Origin: Bombiscardovia asteroides_K | Lineage (GTDB): Bacteria > Actinomycetota > Actinomycetes > Actinomycetales > Bifidobacteriaceae | Direction of reading: 5' to 3' | Assembly: GCF_048001765.1 (NCBI RefSeq) | Contig: NZ_CP181447.1 | Location: forward strand, 1,984,001-2,048,000 | DNA length: 64,000 bases | Shown: positions 53,604-62,424 of the stretch, in pieces | Numbering within the stretch: position 1 is the first letter of the stretch | Layout of the letters: each line of letters begins with the position of its first letter | The notes under the pieces: model-generated | Told to the model about the DNA's origin: nothing | What the model saw: only the letters and a program-made list of their open reading frames with translations | The model's database searches: none | Position numbers and translations under genes: made by a program

Positions 53604-55679
53604 ATGGAGGGCAAGTCCCTTTCCCTAGGTGGATCAATCACAGGAACCGGTGCCTCAGGACCGGTGGGCGGGGGCAGCTCGCAAACGGCAGGTCGAACCA
53701 AGACACGCACTCCTGGCCTGGCCTCCCTGGTGCGATCCTTTCTGCATGAGCATCGGTCCTCCTATACGGTCATGGTCCTGGCGGTCATGGCCGCTTCGGT
53801 CCTTACCAGCGCCTGGGCCCAGGTAGCCATTGCCGCTCGGAAGGGCGACGGAATACCGGATACGCGCGCAATGAATTCCTACGACCGCGCTATGACCCTG
53901 TCCTTCCAAGACGGCGCTTCACAGATATCCATTGGGTACGCCTGCATATGCGGGTTCGTCTCCATCTTCCTGGTCATCACTTCCGTGGGGTTCCTGATCG
54001 AGCGCCGCCGTCGCGAGTATGCCATGATGCGGCTTTCAGGTGCCTCTCCCAGGATCGTGAGATTCATCTCCCTACTGGAATTCATGATTCCGGTAGGTTT
54101 GGCCGCCCTCTTGGGCAGTTTGGCGGGATGCCTGCTGGTGCCAGCATTCGCTAGGTCCCTGATCAACTCAGGCCTCGAAGCGTTGGAAATGACCGCGCAT
54201 CCCCACCCCGTGGGAATTATCTTCACTTTCGCGGGGATACTCCTGGCAGGTCTCTTAGGAACCTGGTTCGCCGCCAGGAGGATTACCGCGATCTCTCCCA
54301 TAGAGGCCCTACAGGACACCGAGAACCGATCGGGGACCAAGTCAATCGGCCCTCTTCGCCTGATAATCGCCCTGGCTGGCCTGGCTGGAGGACTGGCCAT
54401 GGTCTATCACCGATTCAACGGCATGGACATTGAAATCCAGATCATTGCCTCGACCGGCTGTCTGCTCGTTATCATCGGTGCCCTGGCCCCTGTCCTGGTT
54501 CCAGCCTGCGCCAACCTGATCGGCTTCCCCTTCCAACTGGCCTTCCGAGGCGCCGGTCTTCTAGCACGTCAAAGGGCGCGGAAGGAAAACCGGAGCTCCA
54601 CCGCCGTAGCAGTGCCGATCATACTGATGCTGGTCATCGTAACCGGATTTATAGCCCTGGGACGATCCGGCTGGGCACAAGAAGCCATAAGCCGGTATAA
54701 GCCGGTCGCTGCCGAAACCATGATCAACGCAGAGACCAATGATCCAAGAGACCTGGATCGCCGACTTCGGTCCATTGCAGACATCGAATCCGCAGTCACC
54801 TATAGCGAGGGATCCTGGACAACTGCGGACAAGGAAGATAATGGCGGCAACAACGAACCTTCCGTCATGGCTATGCACGTCAACAAAGCAGGCAAGAACG
54901 TCAATACAATTAGCCCAATCTTCATCAAGGGCTCCGCTGCTGACCTGGGGCCGGGCAAGATAGCCGTTATAGCAAATGGCCGCACCCAGGAGAAAAACCC
55001 TATTGGTCGCAAGCTGACTCTGATCGACAGGTACGACAAAGGCCATACGCTGACCATCACCGCCGTAGTCGATATGACCCCGACAGGGCAGACGGGCGAA
55101 TACCTGATGACAGATACAGACCTGTCGCAACTGGCGCCCTACAACAGTGGATCGACCACCCTGGCCAGGACCGCCCCAGGAGTTCAGACGGACAATCTGA
55201 TCAGTCAACTCAATGCTTCATGGGACAGGAAGGGCATCAAGGCCTGCACCAAGAAGGAGTACATTCGTTCCAGCATCCAAAGGTCACAGAAAGTGCAACG
55301 GGCCATGCCCCAGATAGCGAACGGGGCCATCGTCCTGACGGCCATATTCCTGATCCAGGCATGCGCCATCGCAGTCAATGAACGCCGCCAGGAGAACAGA
55401 AGGATGCAGGCTGCCGGTGTTTCACGTGGAACATTGATCTGCTCCTCGATTTGGGAGTCAGTAATCGATGCCCTTTCGGCCATCCTTCTTTCAGCCCTGG
55501 CCATGGCGGGGGTGCTTGCCGTCATCTTCCACCAGTTGTCCGGCCAGATAGACATGAGCGTTGTGCCTCTCCCCTACGGCTACTTCCTGACCATGGCACT
55601 CTGGGCAATAGGCCTGGCCGCTGCAGCCTCCGGGCTGTATAGCTGGTTCAGCTCTCGGGCAGATACGACTCGAAGATGA
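53604..55679 (+). CDS. FtsX-type ABC transporter permease without adjacent ATPase
   Basis: 691 residues. The N-terminal ~40 residues are Gly/Ser/Thr-rich. About eight membrane spans in FtsX/MacB-like arrangement, with two blocks: VGFLIERRRREYAMMRLSGA followed by ISLLEFMIPVGLAALLGS, and late in the protein VNERRQENRRMQAAGVSRGT with a membrane pair. Between the blocks is a large extracytoplasmic domain (from about 370 to 560). Such permeases export peptides or lipids or signal with two-component systems, always with an ATPase. GAAAGGAGCACACC gives a strong start. Its 3' end overlaps the convergent GDPD gene by 32 bp. Confidence 0.88.
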   Translation: MEGKSLSLGGSITGTGASGPVGGGSSQTAGRTKTRTPGLASLVRSFLHEHRSSYTVMVLAVMAASVLTSAWAQVAIAARKGDGIPDTRAMNSYDRAMTLSFQDGASQISIGYACICGFVSIFLVITSVGFLIERRRREYAMMRLSGASPRIVRFISLLEFMIPVGLAALLGSLAGCLLVPAFARSLINSGLEALEMTAHPHPVGIIFTFAGILLAGLLGTWFAARRITAISPIEALQDTENRSGTKSIGPLRLIIALAGLAGGLAMVYHRFNGMDIEIQIIASTGCLLVIIGALAPVLVPACANLIGFPFQLAFRGAGLLARQRARKENRSSTAVAVPIILMLVIVTGFIALGRSGWAQEAISRYKPVAAETMINAETNDPRDLDRRLRSIADIESAVTYSEGSWTTADKEDNGGNNEPSVMAMHVNKAGKNVNTISPIFIKGSAADLGPGKIAVIANGRTQEKNPIGRKLTLIDRYDKGHTLTITAVVDMTPTGQTGEYLMTDTDLSQLAPYNSGSTTLARTAPGVQTDNLISQLNASWDRKGIKACTKKEYIRSSIQRSQKVQRAMPQIANGAIVLTAIFLIQACAIAVNERRQENRRMQAAGVSRGTLICSSIWESVIDALSAILLSALAMAGVLAVIFHQLSGQIDMSVVPLPYGYFLTMALWAIGLAAAASGLYSWFSSRADTTRR

Positions 55680-56730
55680 TCCCGTCGAAGTCAGGGCTGG
55701 CCGCCTTTTCCGCACGCTCGGAACGAACCGTCCAGGCGATGGGCGTTCCACCCAGGAACCGATAGAGACGCATGGGCAGCGAATGCCCGCTGTGCCACTC
55801 GCAGGCCACAAAGTCCGGCCGCCCCAGCCAATTGAAGAGGAGGGACCCGGCCATCCAGCGCACAGCCGAGGAACAGGTGTCCACCCGGCCGTGGTAAGGG
55901 GCGACCAGTTGTCCCCTGGTGACACCTGGGTGGTGAATCCGATACCAGGCAAGGGCCAGGACGTTGAATGATTCCATCACATAAGGGCCCTGGTACCTGG
56001 ACAGGAGGGCATCGGTCCGACGCATAAGCTCCCGATCCAAGCGCCTGTCCATCTTGATCTCGACGACCAGGGGCACCCGGCCATCCACCAGAGCGAGCAC
56101 CTCGGACAGAAGAGGCACATGCTGCACCTCGGGATTGTTGAGGTCCCGGTCCTCGCCCTCCATTTCGGGACCACCATCGTGGTCGGCAGAGCCCGAAATC
56201 CCTTCCATGGACTCGAGAGCCTGAGCAGGGCTTGGGCACAGGGGAATCCTCCTCAACTGATCGTAGGTCAGGTCCGCCACTGCTCGATTGACGTCAGCCA
56301 CCCGCCGCAAATCTCCATCATGGATGACCACCACCTGGCCATCCCGAGTGAGATGGACATCCAGCTCGATTCCATAGCCGGCCTTGCAGGCCGCCTCAAA
56401 GGCAGCCAGCGAATTTTCGGGCGCCACCACCCGACGGGGGTTGGCCGGAGCCGAGGCGTGCTTGCCCAAGGGCCTGTCGGACGCAACCTTCAGGCAGTCA
56501 TGAATACGGTGCAGGTAGGCGGCCTGTCCAGGATTGGGATTGGTCGTCTCCATCCCCGAGCCAGCATCATGCAGACCCCTATGGGCATATGGATGCAGCG
56601 ACAGGCCTATAGGCTTTCTTCGGCCCGCAACCACCGAAAGGCCAGGAGCCAGGGCCCAGCACCAGGCCCCCAAAAACCCGAATCCCAGCCCCAGTGCGAC
56701 CTTGCCGGCCAATCGTGCTTTGGACCCCAT
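55648..56730 (-). CDS. Glycerophosphodiester phosphodiesterase
   Basis: 360 residues from the second of two adjacent ATGs (GGAGGCG upstream). N-terminal membrane helix (VALGLGFGFLGAWCWAL), then HPYAHRGLHD, VAPENSLAAFEAACKAG, and IELDVHLTRDGQVVVIHD, the HRG/E-x-D metal site of GDPD. VPLVVEIKMD supplies the third acidic residue. Hydrolyses glycerophosphodiesters to glycerol-3-phosphate and an alcohol. The membrane helix suggests a cell-surface or envelope location. A long insert around residues 60-100 (NPGQAAYLHRIHDCLKVASD) separates the first two motifs. Confidence 0.9.
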   Translation of the reverse strand: MGSKARLAGKVALGLGFGFLGAWCWALAPGLSVVAGRRKPIGLSLHPYAHRGLHDAGSGMETTNPNPGQAAYLHRIHDCLKVASDRPLGKHASAPANPRRVVAPENSLAAFEAACKAGYGIELDVHLTRDGQVVVIHDGDLRRVADVNRAVADLTYDQLRRIPLCPSPAQALESMEGISGSADHDGGPEMEGEDRDLNNPEVQHVPLLSEVLALVDGRVPLVVEIKMDRRLDRELMRRTDALLSRYQGPYVMESFNVLALAWYRIHHPGVTRGQLVAPYHGRVDTCSSAVRWMAGSLLFNWLGRPDFVACEWHSGHSLPMRLYRFLGGTPIAWTVRSERAEKAASPDFDGIIFESYLPES

Positions 56731-56911
56731 CATCGCCTCCAGCCATCAGCTACTTCACTACCCACGCTAGCATCGCAGGAGCCCGGACGCGCTTTGCCGG
56801 CTTGACTTCAGGCTGCTTCAAGGCCTTATCCTTGAACAAGCAGATTAGAGAGGCATGCCCCGCCTTTAACCAACTCCGTCAAGCCATCTGCCAAGAAAGA
56901 AGCACAATACC

Positions 56912-57772
56912 ATGCAGAATGATTCATCCACTGCCGTCCCGTCCGTCAAGCTCAACAACGGCGTCCTCATGCCCATGGAGGGCTTCGGCGTCTACCAGAT
57001 CGCCGACCTGGACGAGTGCCGCCGCTCGGTTCTGGATGCCTTGGAGACCGGGTACCGAGCCATCGACACGGCCCAGGCCTATGGAAACGAGCAAGCCGTC
57101 GGAGATGCCCTGGCCCAGAGCGGCCTCGACCGCGACCAGGTCTTCCTGACCACCAAGGTCTGGATCACCAACTATGGATACGACAAGACCAAGGCCTCGG
57201 TCGAGGAGTCCATGAAGAAGCTAGGCACGGACCACCTGGACCTGGTCCTCCTCCACCAGCCCTTCAACGACTACTACGCAGCCTGGCACGCCCTTGAGGA
57301 TCTCTATGACCAGGGTGTTCTGCGGGCCATCGGCGTCTCGAACTTCTATGCCGACCGCTATGTGGACCTGGTCAAGTTCAACAGAATCGTCCCGGCCGTC
57401 AACCAGCTGGAGACCCACGTCTTCCACCAGCGCCCCCAGGAACGCACCTACATGGACAAGTACGGCACCCGGATCGAATCCTGGGGACCCTTCGCCGAGG
57501 GCCGCCAGGGTATGTTCACCAACCCGACCCTGACCGAAATCGGACAAGCGCACGGCCGGACCGCAGCCCAGGTGGCCCTGCGCTTCCTGGTCCAGGACGG
57601 GGTCATCATCATCCCGAAGACCACCCACCGCGAGCGCATGCGCGAGAACCTCGACATCTGGGACTTCCAGCTCAGCGACCAGGAGATGGACCGGCTGCGT
57701 GCCATGGACACCGGCAAATCCGCTTTCATGAACCATGAGGATCCTGAAACCGTTGAGGACTTCGCCGGCTGA
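56912..57772 (+). CDS. Aldo/keto reductase
   Basis: 286 residues. The catalytic tetrad is visible: Asp52 and Tyr57 in AIDTAQAYGNE, Lys82 in TTKVW, His115 in VLLHQPF. GVSNFYADR and IPKTTHRERMRENLDIW form the NADPH-binding region. AKR5-like, as in the 2,5-diketogluconate reductases of many gut bacteria; the real substrate is unknown. Preceded by AGAAAGAAGCACAATACC. The 182-bp upstream gap shows nothing else. Confidence 0.93.
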   Translation: MQNDSSTAVPSVKLNNGVLMPMEGFGVYQIADLDECRRSVLDALETGYRAIDTAQAYGNEQAVGDALAQSGLDRDQVFLTTKVWITNYGYDKTKASVEESMKKLGTDHLDLVLLHQPFNDYYAAWHALEDLYDQGVLRAIGVSNFYADRYVDLVKFNRIVPAVNQLETHVFHQRPQERTYMDKYGTRIESWGPFAEGRQGMFTNPTLTEIGQAHGRTAAQVALRFLVQDGVIIIPKTTHRERMRENLDIWDFQLSDQEMDRLRAMDTGKSAFMNHEDPETVEDFAG

Positions 57773-57822
57773 TTCAGCATCAGAGAGTATCTGTATCTAT
57801 CCAGGATGGATGGGCTCTCAGC

Positions 57823-59532
57823 CTAGGCTTCGCCGTTGCGTCGCCGACGCTTGAGGGCCCGGTGCTTGATCAGGATGTCCAGAACTATCCAGACCGAAAG
57901 AATGAAGGCCACCACGTATCCCAGCATGCTGACCACCGGGATGCCGAAGACCACCGGCTTGATGCGGGCAAAATAGACGATTGAAGAGCCCACATAGAGC
58001 CCGACGACAATGAGGGCCATGGTCAACCTGTTGACCATATCGGACAGCTGCTGCAGGGGCTCCTCGGAGCCTACCAGCTGTACATTGGCCCGCAGTTGTC
58101 CCCGTGTCAGCATCTTGGTTGCGGTCTGGGACTCAGCCAGGGCCCCCAGAAGGCCATGCAGGGCCAAGTCGCCCTGGATGCCCAGCTTCCGGGTCTCCTC
58201 CTTCAGGATGGATTCCGTACCCTGGCTATAGACGACATGGTCGGTGATGATCTGCACGATATTGGCCTCCGGCAGGAACTCATCCAGAAGCCCTTCCAGG
58301 GTGACCAGACACCGCGCCACCATGGTGACCGAACCCGGCACCTTGATGCCATGCCGGGCGGCCAGCTTCATAACGGCATTGACGTATTCGGCGATGTCCA
58401 GATCGGCCAGATCCAGCTTGCCGAAACGCTGGACGACCGCATCCAGGTCGGCCAAAAGATAGGGGTAGTCCTCGGCCCTGGCCTCGCCCGTGCCAGCGAA
58501 GCGGAGCAATCCCTGGGCAAGGGCCGGCGAATCCTCGCGGCCCACTGCAAAAATCATGTCCTTCAAGGCCGATTTGGTCACCTTGTCCAGGCGGCCGACC
58601 ATTCCAAGGTCTATCAGCACTATGCAGCCATCGCGGATGATGATGTTGCCGGGGTGCGGATCGGCGTGGAAGAAGCCCCGGTCCATGATCTGGGTGGCAT
58701 AGTTGTCGACCAGCTTGGTGCCTATTTCCTTCAGGTCATAGCCCTGAGCCACCAGCTGGGCAGGGCGTGAGAGGGATATCCCGTCGATGTATTCCATCAC
58801 CACCACATGCCTGGTACACAGTTCGGGATAGGGCTTCGGGCAGTCGATGTAGGCGTAGGGGTCGCAGAAATCCTTGAACTCCGCCAGATTCGCAGCCTCC
58901 TGCTGGAAGTCGACCTCGGACTGGAAGGTCTCCCAGAGCTCCTCGACAACCCCGCGGATGTCAATCACCTGCGTACTGCGGACGAACCGGGAGGCCCACT
59001 TGACCATGCTGCGCAGAATGTCGATGTCCTGGGCCATGGTCTCTTGTATCCCTGGTCGCTGAACCTTGACGGCCACGTCCTCACCGCTGACCAGGCGGGC
59101 ACGATGCACCTGCGCTAGGGAAGCCGACCCCAGCGGAACAGGGTCTATGGAGGAGAAGATCTGGTCGAGCGGACGGCCATACTCGGCGGCCAGGGTGCTG
59201 GTCACCACGGAATACGGGATGGGATCCGCATCGGCGCGCAGTTTGGAGAGCTCACGGCAGAAAGCCTCCGGCAGAATCTCCGAACGCATGGAGAGAATCT
59301 GACCCACCTTGACGAAAGTGGGTCCCAGGGCCTCGAACATGCGACGCATGGTGACCGGGGTCAGACCGTGAATGATGTCGAACCGGTTGGCGATGCGGAT
59401 CATCTCGGCCAGTCGGCGGGCCCTGCCACGCCTGTGACGGATCCTTCCTGCTACCCCCTGACGCTCTCCCGTGCCGACCCCGAAGAGGCCAATAGTCTGC
59501 ACCGGGGCATCATGTCCGTTCATGGCATCCAT
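57823..59532 (-). CDS. UbiB/ABC1-family protein kinase-like protein
   Basis: 569 residues from the ATG at 59532 with AGGTGAG eight bases upstream; GTG starts just before it are possible. LGPTFVKVGQILSMR is the KxGQ family hallmark, PLGSASLAQVHRARL the Ala-rich loop, and HADPHPGNIIIRDG and LIDLGMVGRLD the catalytic loops. The C-terminus has two membrane spans. Atypical kinases of this group regulate isoprenoid-lipid metabolism, but bifidobacteria make no ubiquinone, so the role here is open. Next upstream gene on the strand is phasin-like. Confidence 0.9.
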   Translation of the reverse strand: MDAMNGHDAPVQTIGLFGVGTGERQGVAGRIRHRRGRARRLAEMIRIANRFDIIHGLTPVTMRRMFEALGPTFVKVGQILSMRSEILPEAFCRELSKLRADADPIPYSVVTSTLAAEYGRPLDQIFSSIDPVPLGSASLAQVHRARLVSGEDVAVKVQRPGIQETMAQDIDILRSMVKWASRFVRSTQVIDIRGVVEELWETFQSEVDFQQEAANLAEFKDFCDPYAYIDCPKPYPELCTRHVVVMEYIDGISLSRPAQLVAQGYDLKEIGTKLVDNYATQIMDRGFFHADPHPGNIIIRDGCIVLIDLGMVGRLDKVTKSALKDMIFAVGREDSPALAQGLLRFAGTGEARAEDYPYLLADLDAVVQRFGKLDLADLDIAEYVNAVMKLAARHGIKVPGSVTMVARCLVTLEGLLDEFLPEANIVQIITDHVVYSQGTESILKEETRKLGIQGDLALHGLLGALAESQTATKMLTRGQLRANVQLVGSEEPLQQLSDMVNRLTMALIVVGLYVGSSIVYFARIKPVVFGIPVVSMLGYVVAFILSVWIVLDILIKHRALKRRRRNGEA

Positions 59533-59624
59533 ACTCACCACTCACCTGCGTCCTTTATCCGCATGGCCGACCAGCGGCAGACATTCCGGTGCAGACGACC
59601 GACGCTGACAGTAATTGACCGCCT

Positions 59625-59987
59625 TCAGCCCTGCTGACCCGCAATGGGATCATTGGAGGTGATGGGGATGGACCCGGACCGACGATTCGGCATTGGCGCC
59701 AGGGGCTCATGGTCGGGACGACGGGGATCAGGAGCAACGTGAGTCGCAGGCCTGGGCGCGCCAGCAGCCGGGGCCGGAGCAGCCGGTGCAGCCGGTGCAG
59801 GAGCAGGAGGGTTCTTCCTGTTCCGCTTGAGCTCAGTGTTGAGAATCTTCCCCTGCTCGACCGTCAGCTCACCCTTCTTGACCAGGTTGTCAATGACCTC
59901 CTGGCCTTTCTCCACGCCTGTGGCCAAGGCTCCGATGCCAGCCAGAAGCACCTTGTGCAATCCGTCACCGATATGCAAATCCGACAT
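59625..59987 (-). CDS. Phasin-like small helical protein
   Basis: 120 residues from the ATG at 59987 (GGGAGGCATATC upstream). The N-terminal ~50 residues form an amphipathic helix, GLHKVLLAGIGALATGVEKG, followed by QEVIDNLVKKGELTVEQGKI, resembling PhaF-type phasin segments. The remainder is Ala/Pro-rich and disordered. It lies 92 bp upstream of the UbiB-like gene on the same strand. A link to membrane or lipid granules is only suggested. Confidence 0.7.
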   Translation of the reverse strand: MSDLHIGDGLHKVLLAGIGALATGVEKGQEVIDNLVKKGELTVEQGKILNTELKRNRKNPPAPAPAAPAAPAPAAGAPRPATHVAPDPRRPDHEPLAPMPNRRSGSIPITSNDPIAGQQG

Positions 59988-60042
59988 GATATGCCTCCCA
60001 GCATTCATACGCCCTTGAAGTACCGGGCTCTTTAGACAGCCA

Positions 60043-60062
60043 AGAGACGAGCGGCCGTCTCT
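60043..60062. repeat. Small inverted repeat upstream of the phasin-like gene
   Basis: AGAGACG (60043-60049) and CGTCTCT (60056-60062) with a six-base loop, 56-75 bp before the start. It may be a leader stem-loop. The remaining 195-bp gap shows no gene. Confidence 0.35.
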
Positions 60063-60203
60063 CTTTACAGTCTAGCTGGTTATCAGTGACCGATCCGATT
60101 CGACACCATGGCAGGAGGAACCGCAGCGCCTTGCCTCCTTGACACAACCCTCTACACGCTGATCAGAATCTGTGCCACAACCGAGGGAACCGCAGGCTCC
60201 TCT

Positions 60204-61034
60204 TCACCTGGGTCTGGAGGCAGCGATACGACTGGCCTGATCAGCCAGGGAGTCCAGACGCTCCAGTTCGCTCCGGTTCTTCTGGTCCATGACAGCCTTC
60301 ATCTGGGCAAAGGTGTCCTGGCCGTACCGCCTTTCGGCTGCGCCCTCGATAAGGAAGTCCGTAATGGCCGGGTTCTTCGGCAGCAGCGATCCATGCATGT
60401 AGGTGCCGATGACCTTCTTCCATCGGGCCCCCTCGGTGTGGTCCTTGCCGTTGTTGCCGCGGCCATCCTCAGTCACCATGCCCAGGGGATGGGCCCCTTC
60501 CCCCAGGTAGGTCAAGCCCGAGTGGTTCTCGTAACCGACCACCCTGCCGAAGTCCTCTGCCTGCTCCACCAGGTTGCCGATCATCCGTTCGGGCTTGGCA
60601 ATGGTATGCACGTCAAGGATGCCGACCCCCTCCAGGCGCTCATGGTCGGAGGTCTCGAAGTAATGGCCGAAGAGCTGATAGAGCCCGCAGATCATCAGCA
60701 TGGGCACATCCTGGTCGGCCAGATCGCGCAGAAGCCCGCCCCGCTCCCGCAGGTCGTCGATTATGCGCTCCTGGCCATGGTCCTGGCCCCCGCCGCCCAG
60801 AATCATGTCGATTTGCTCCGGCCAGGCATCGCCTGGATCGTAATAGCGGACCATGGGGCGGAACCCGTACAGCTCGGCCCTGCGGGTCACGCTGAGTATG
60901 TTGCCCGAATCCCCATAGATGTTCATGTCACGATGGTAGAGGGAGAGAATCAGCAGCGGCGGATGGTCTCCCACGGCCTTGGCCTTATCCTGCGTCTGAG
61001 GCATTCCTGCGCTCCTTTTGGTTCGCTCGCTCAT
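60204..61034 (-). CDS. gatD: Lipid II isoglutaminyl synthase, glutaminase subunit
   Basis: 276 residues. Class I amidotransferase-like: MLMICGLYQLFGHYF with the nucleophile Cys116, GYENHSGLTYLG, and GTYMHGSLLPKNP with catalytic His214. Generates ammonia from glutamine for MurT, which amidates the alpha-carboxyl of D-Glu in lipid II. The ATG overlaps the murT stop (ATGA), the usual co-transcribed pair. Confidence 0.94.
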   Translation of the reverse strand: MSERTKRSAGMPQTQDKAKAVGDHPPLLILSLYHRDMNIYGDSGNILSVTRRAELYGFRPMVRYYDPGDAWPEQIDMILGGGGQDHGQERIIDDLRERGGLLRDLADQDVPMLMICGLYQLFGHYFETSDHERLEGVGILDVHTIAKPERMIGNLVEQAEDFGRVVGYENHSGLTYLGEGAHPLGMVTEDGRGNNGKDHTEGARWKKVIGTYMHGSLLPKNPAITDFLIEGAAERRYGQDTFAQMKAVMDQKNRSELERLDSLADQASRIAASRPR

Positions 61035-62422
61035 GCGCCCACCCCGGCATCGTCCACGCTCGTGATCCTGCCGAGGGCAGACCGGAGCCGAAGCATTGAC
61101 GTGTAAGTGCAGTAGATCCGCTTGGGTCGCCCTGGGTGCAGCTCAAGGAAGGCTGTCAGCGCCCGTTCCAGGTCGGTCTCGATCGCATCCGTGGGCACCT
61201 GGTCATAGGCCAGACGCAGGGCCATGTCATAGGCCCGGGTGCCGGAGACCATGGCCACGCCGGTATCCCTGAGCGAGGTGAAGTCCACATCCCAGAGCCA
61301 GCTCATATCACGCCCGTCCGCATACTCGTCGCGGATGGCAATCATGGTGTCCTGGCCGGCAGGGTTGAAGGAGGACAGGGCCAGTCGGAAGCCCATGGGG
61401 TTCTTGACCAGGACCAGCTCAACCGGCGCGCCCTGGTAGGTGATGACCTCCCCGCGGCCGAAGGCGGGGGTCACCTTGGACAGGGCATCCATGAGCGCTG
61501 CATCCTTGGGTTCCCTGTCCTCCAGAACAACCCTGACCAGTGCCAGGGCAGCGGCCGCATTGTAGAGGTTATAGACACCCTCCAGACGCAGATCGGTCTC
61601 CAGGAGCCGACCGTCCAGTCGGAAGGCGGCCCTGTGGTCCATGACCCGTTCCAGGGTCACCTCGGCTGGCAACCGATGACCGGGGCGGACCGGGCGAGGA
61701 GCACTACCCACACCGGCGCCATCAGCATCTCGGTCCGAGGCATGCATGTCGTCATCGGTTGGGAAATAGGTAAGCAGATCGTCTGATAGGCCGAAGTAGA
61801 CCACACCGGTCTGGGCCGGCGTCTGGGCGGCCAGTCTAACAATGCGCGGATCCTCACGGTTGAGGACCACCGTGCCCGTGGTGGCCTGGGCCACCTGACC
61901 CAGCAATCGGGCTGTAGTATCGATTTCACCAAACCGGTCCAGCTGATCACGCATGACATTGAGCAGGAGGGCGTAGCGGGGCTTGACCTGTCGCACAAAG
62001 TGAACCGCATAGGCCTCGTCCAGCTCCAGGACGGCAATATCGGCATGCAGGCGGCCGGAGAGCCCCAGTGTAGAGACCAGGGCCGAGACCACGCCGCGGG
62101 TGAAGTTGGACCCGGTCGGATTGGTGAAGACCTTGAGGCCCAGGGATTCCAGCATGGAGGCCACCATCCGGGTGGTGGTGGTCTTGCCGTTGGTTCCTGA
62201 GACCAGAACCACACCACGGGGCAGCCCCGACAGGGTCCTGGCCAGGAAGCCCGGGTCGATCCGCTCCACCACCTTGCCAGGCAGGGCCGAACCGCCATGA
62301 TGGGACAGACGTGAAACGAGACGCACCGCCTTGCCGACCAGAAGGGCCAGGAGCGAACGCCAAGGCCGACGGGGACGACCAGGCTGATCGGCAGGCTGCG
62401 CCTTGGAAGTCGTGGACCTCAT
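61031..62422 (-). CDS. murT: Lipid II isoglutaminyl synthase, ligase subunit, lacking zinc ribbon
   Basis: 463 residues. Mur-ligase fold: VLVSGTNGKTTTTRMVASML, TNPTGSNFTRGVVSAL, VLELDEAYAVHFV, and LYNAAAALALVRV, and a C-terminal DUF1727-like domain (LLVKNPMGF-type segment VLVKNPMGFRLAL). The four Cys of the zinc ribbon seen after the YFGL segment in firmicute MurT are absent; instead there is an Asp-rich stretch (FPTDDDMHASDRDADG). Only one Cys occurs in the protein. GGAGGGG lies seven bases before the ATG. Confidence 0.94.
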   Translation of the reverse strand: MRSTTSKAQPADQPGRPRRPWRSLLALLVGKAVRLVSRLSHHGGSALPGKVVERIDPGFLARTLSGLPRGVVLVSGTNGKTTTTRMVASMLESLGLKVFTNPTGSNFTRGVVSALVSTLGLSGRLHADIAVLELDEAYAVHFVRQVKPRYALLLNVMRDQLDRFGEIDTTARLLGQVAQATTGTVVLNREDPRIVRLAAQTPAQTGVVYFGLSDDLLTYFPTDDDMHASDRDADGAGVGSAPRPVRPGHRLPAEVTLERVMDHRAAFRLDGRLLETDLRLEGVYNLYNAAAALALVRVVLEDREPKDAALMDALSKVTPAFGRGEVITYQGAPVELVLVKNPMGFRLALSSFNPAGQDTMIAIRDEYADGRDMSWLWDVDFTSLRDTGVAMVSGTRAYDMALRLAYDQVPTDAIETDLERALTAFLELHPGRPKRIYCTYTSMLRLRSALGRITSVDDAGVGA

Positions 62423-62424
62423 GA

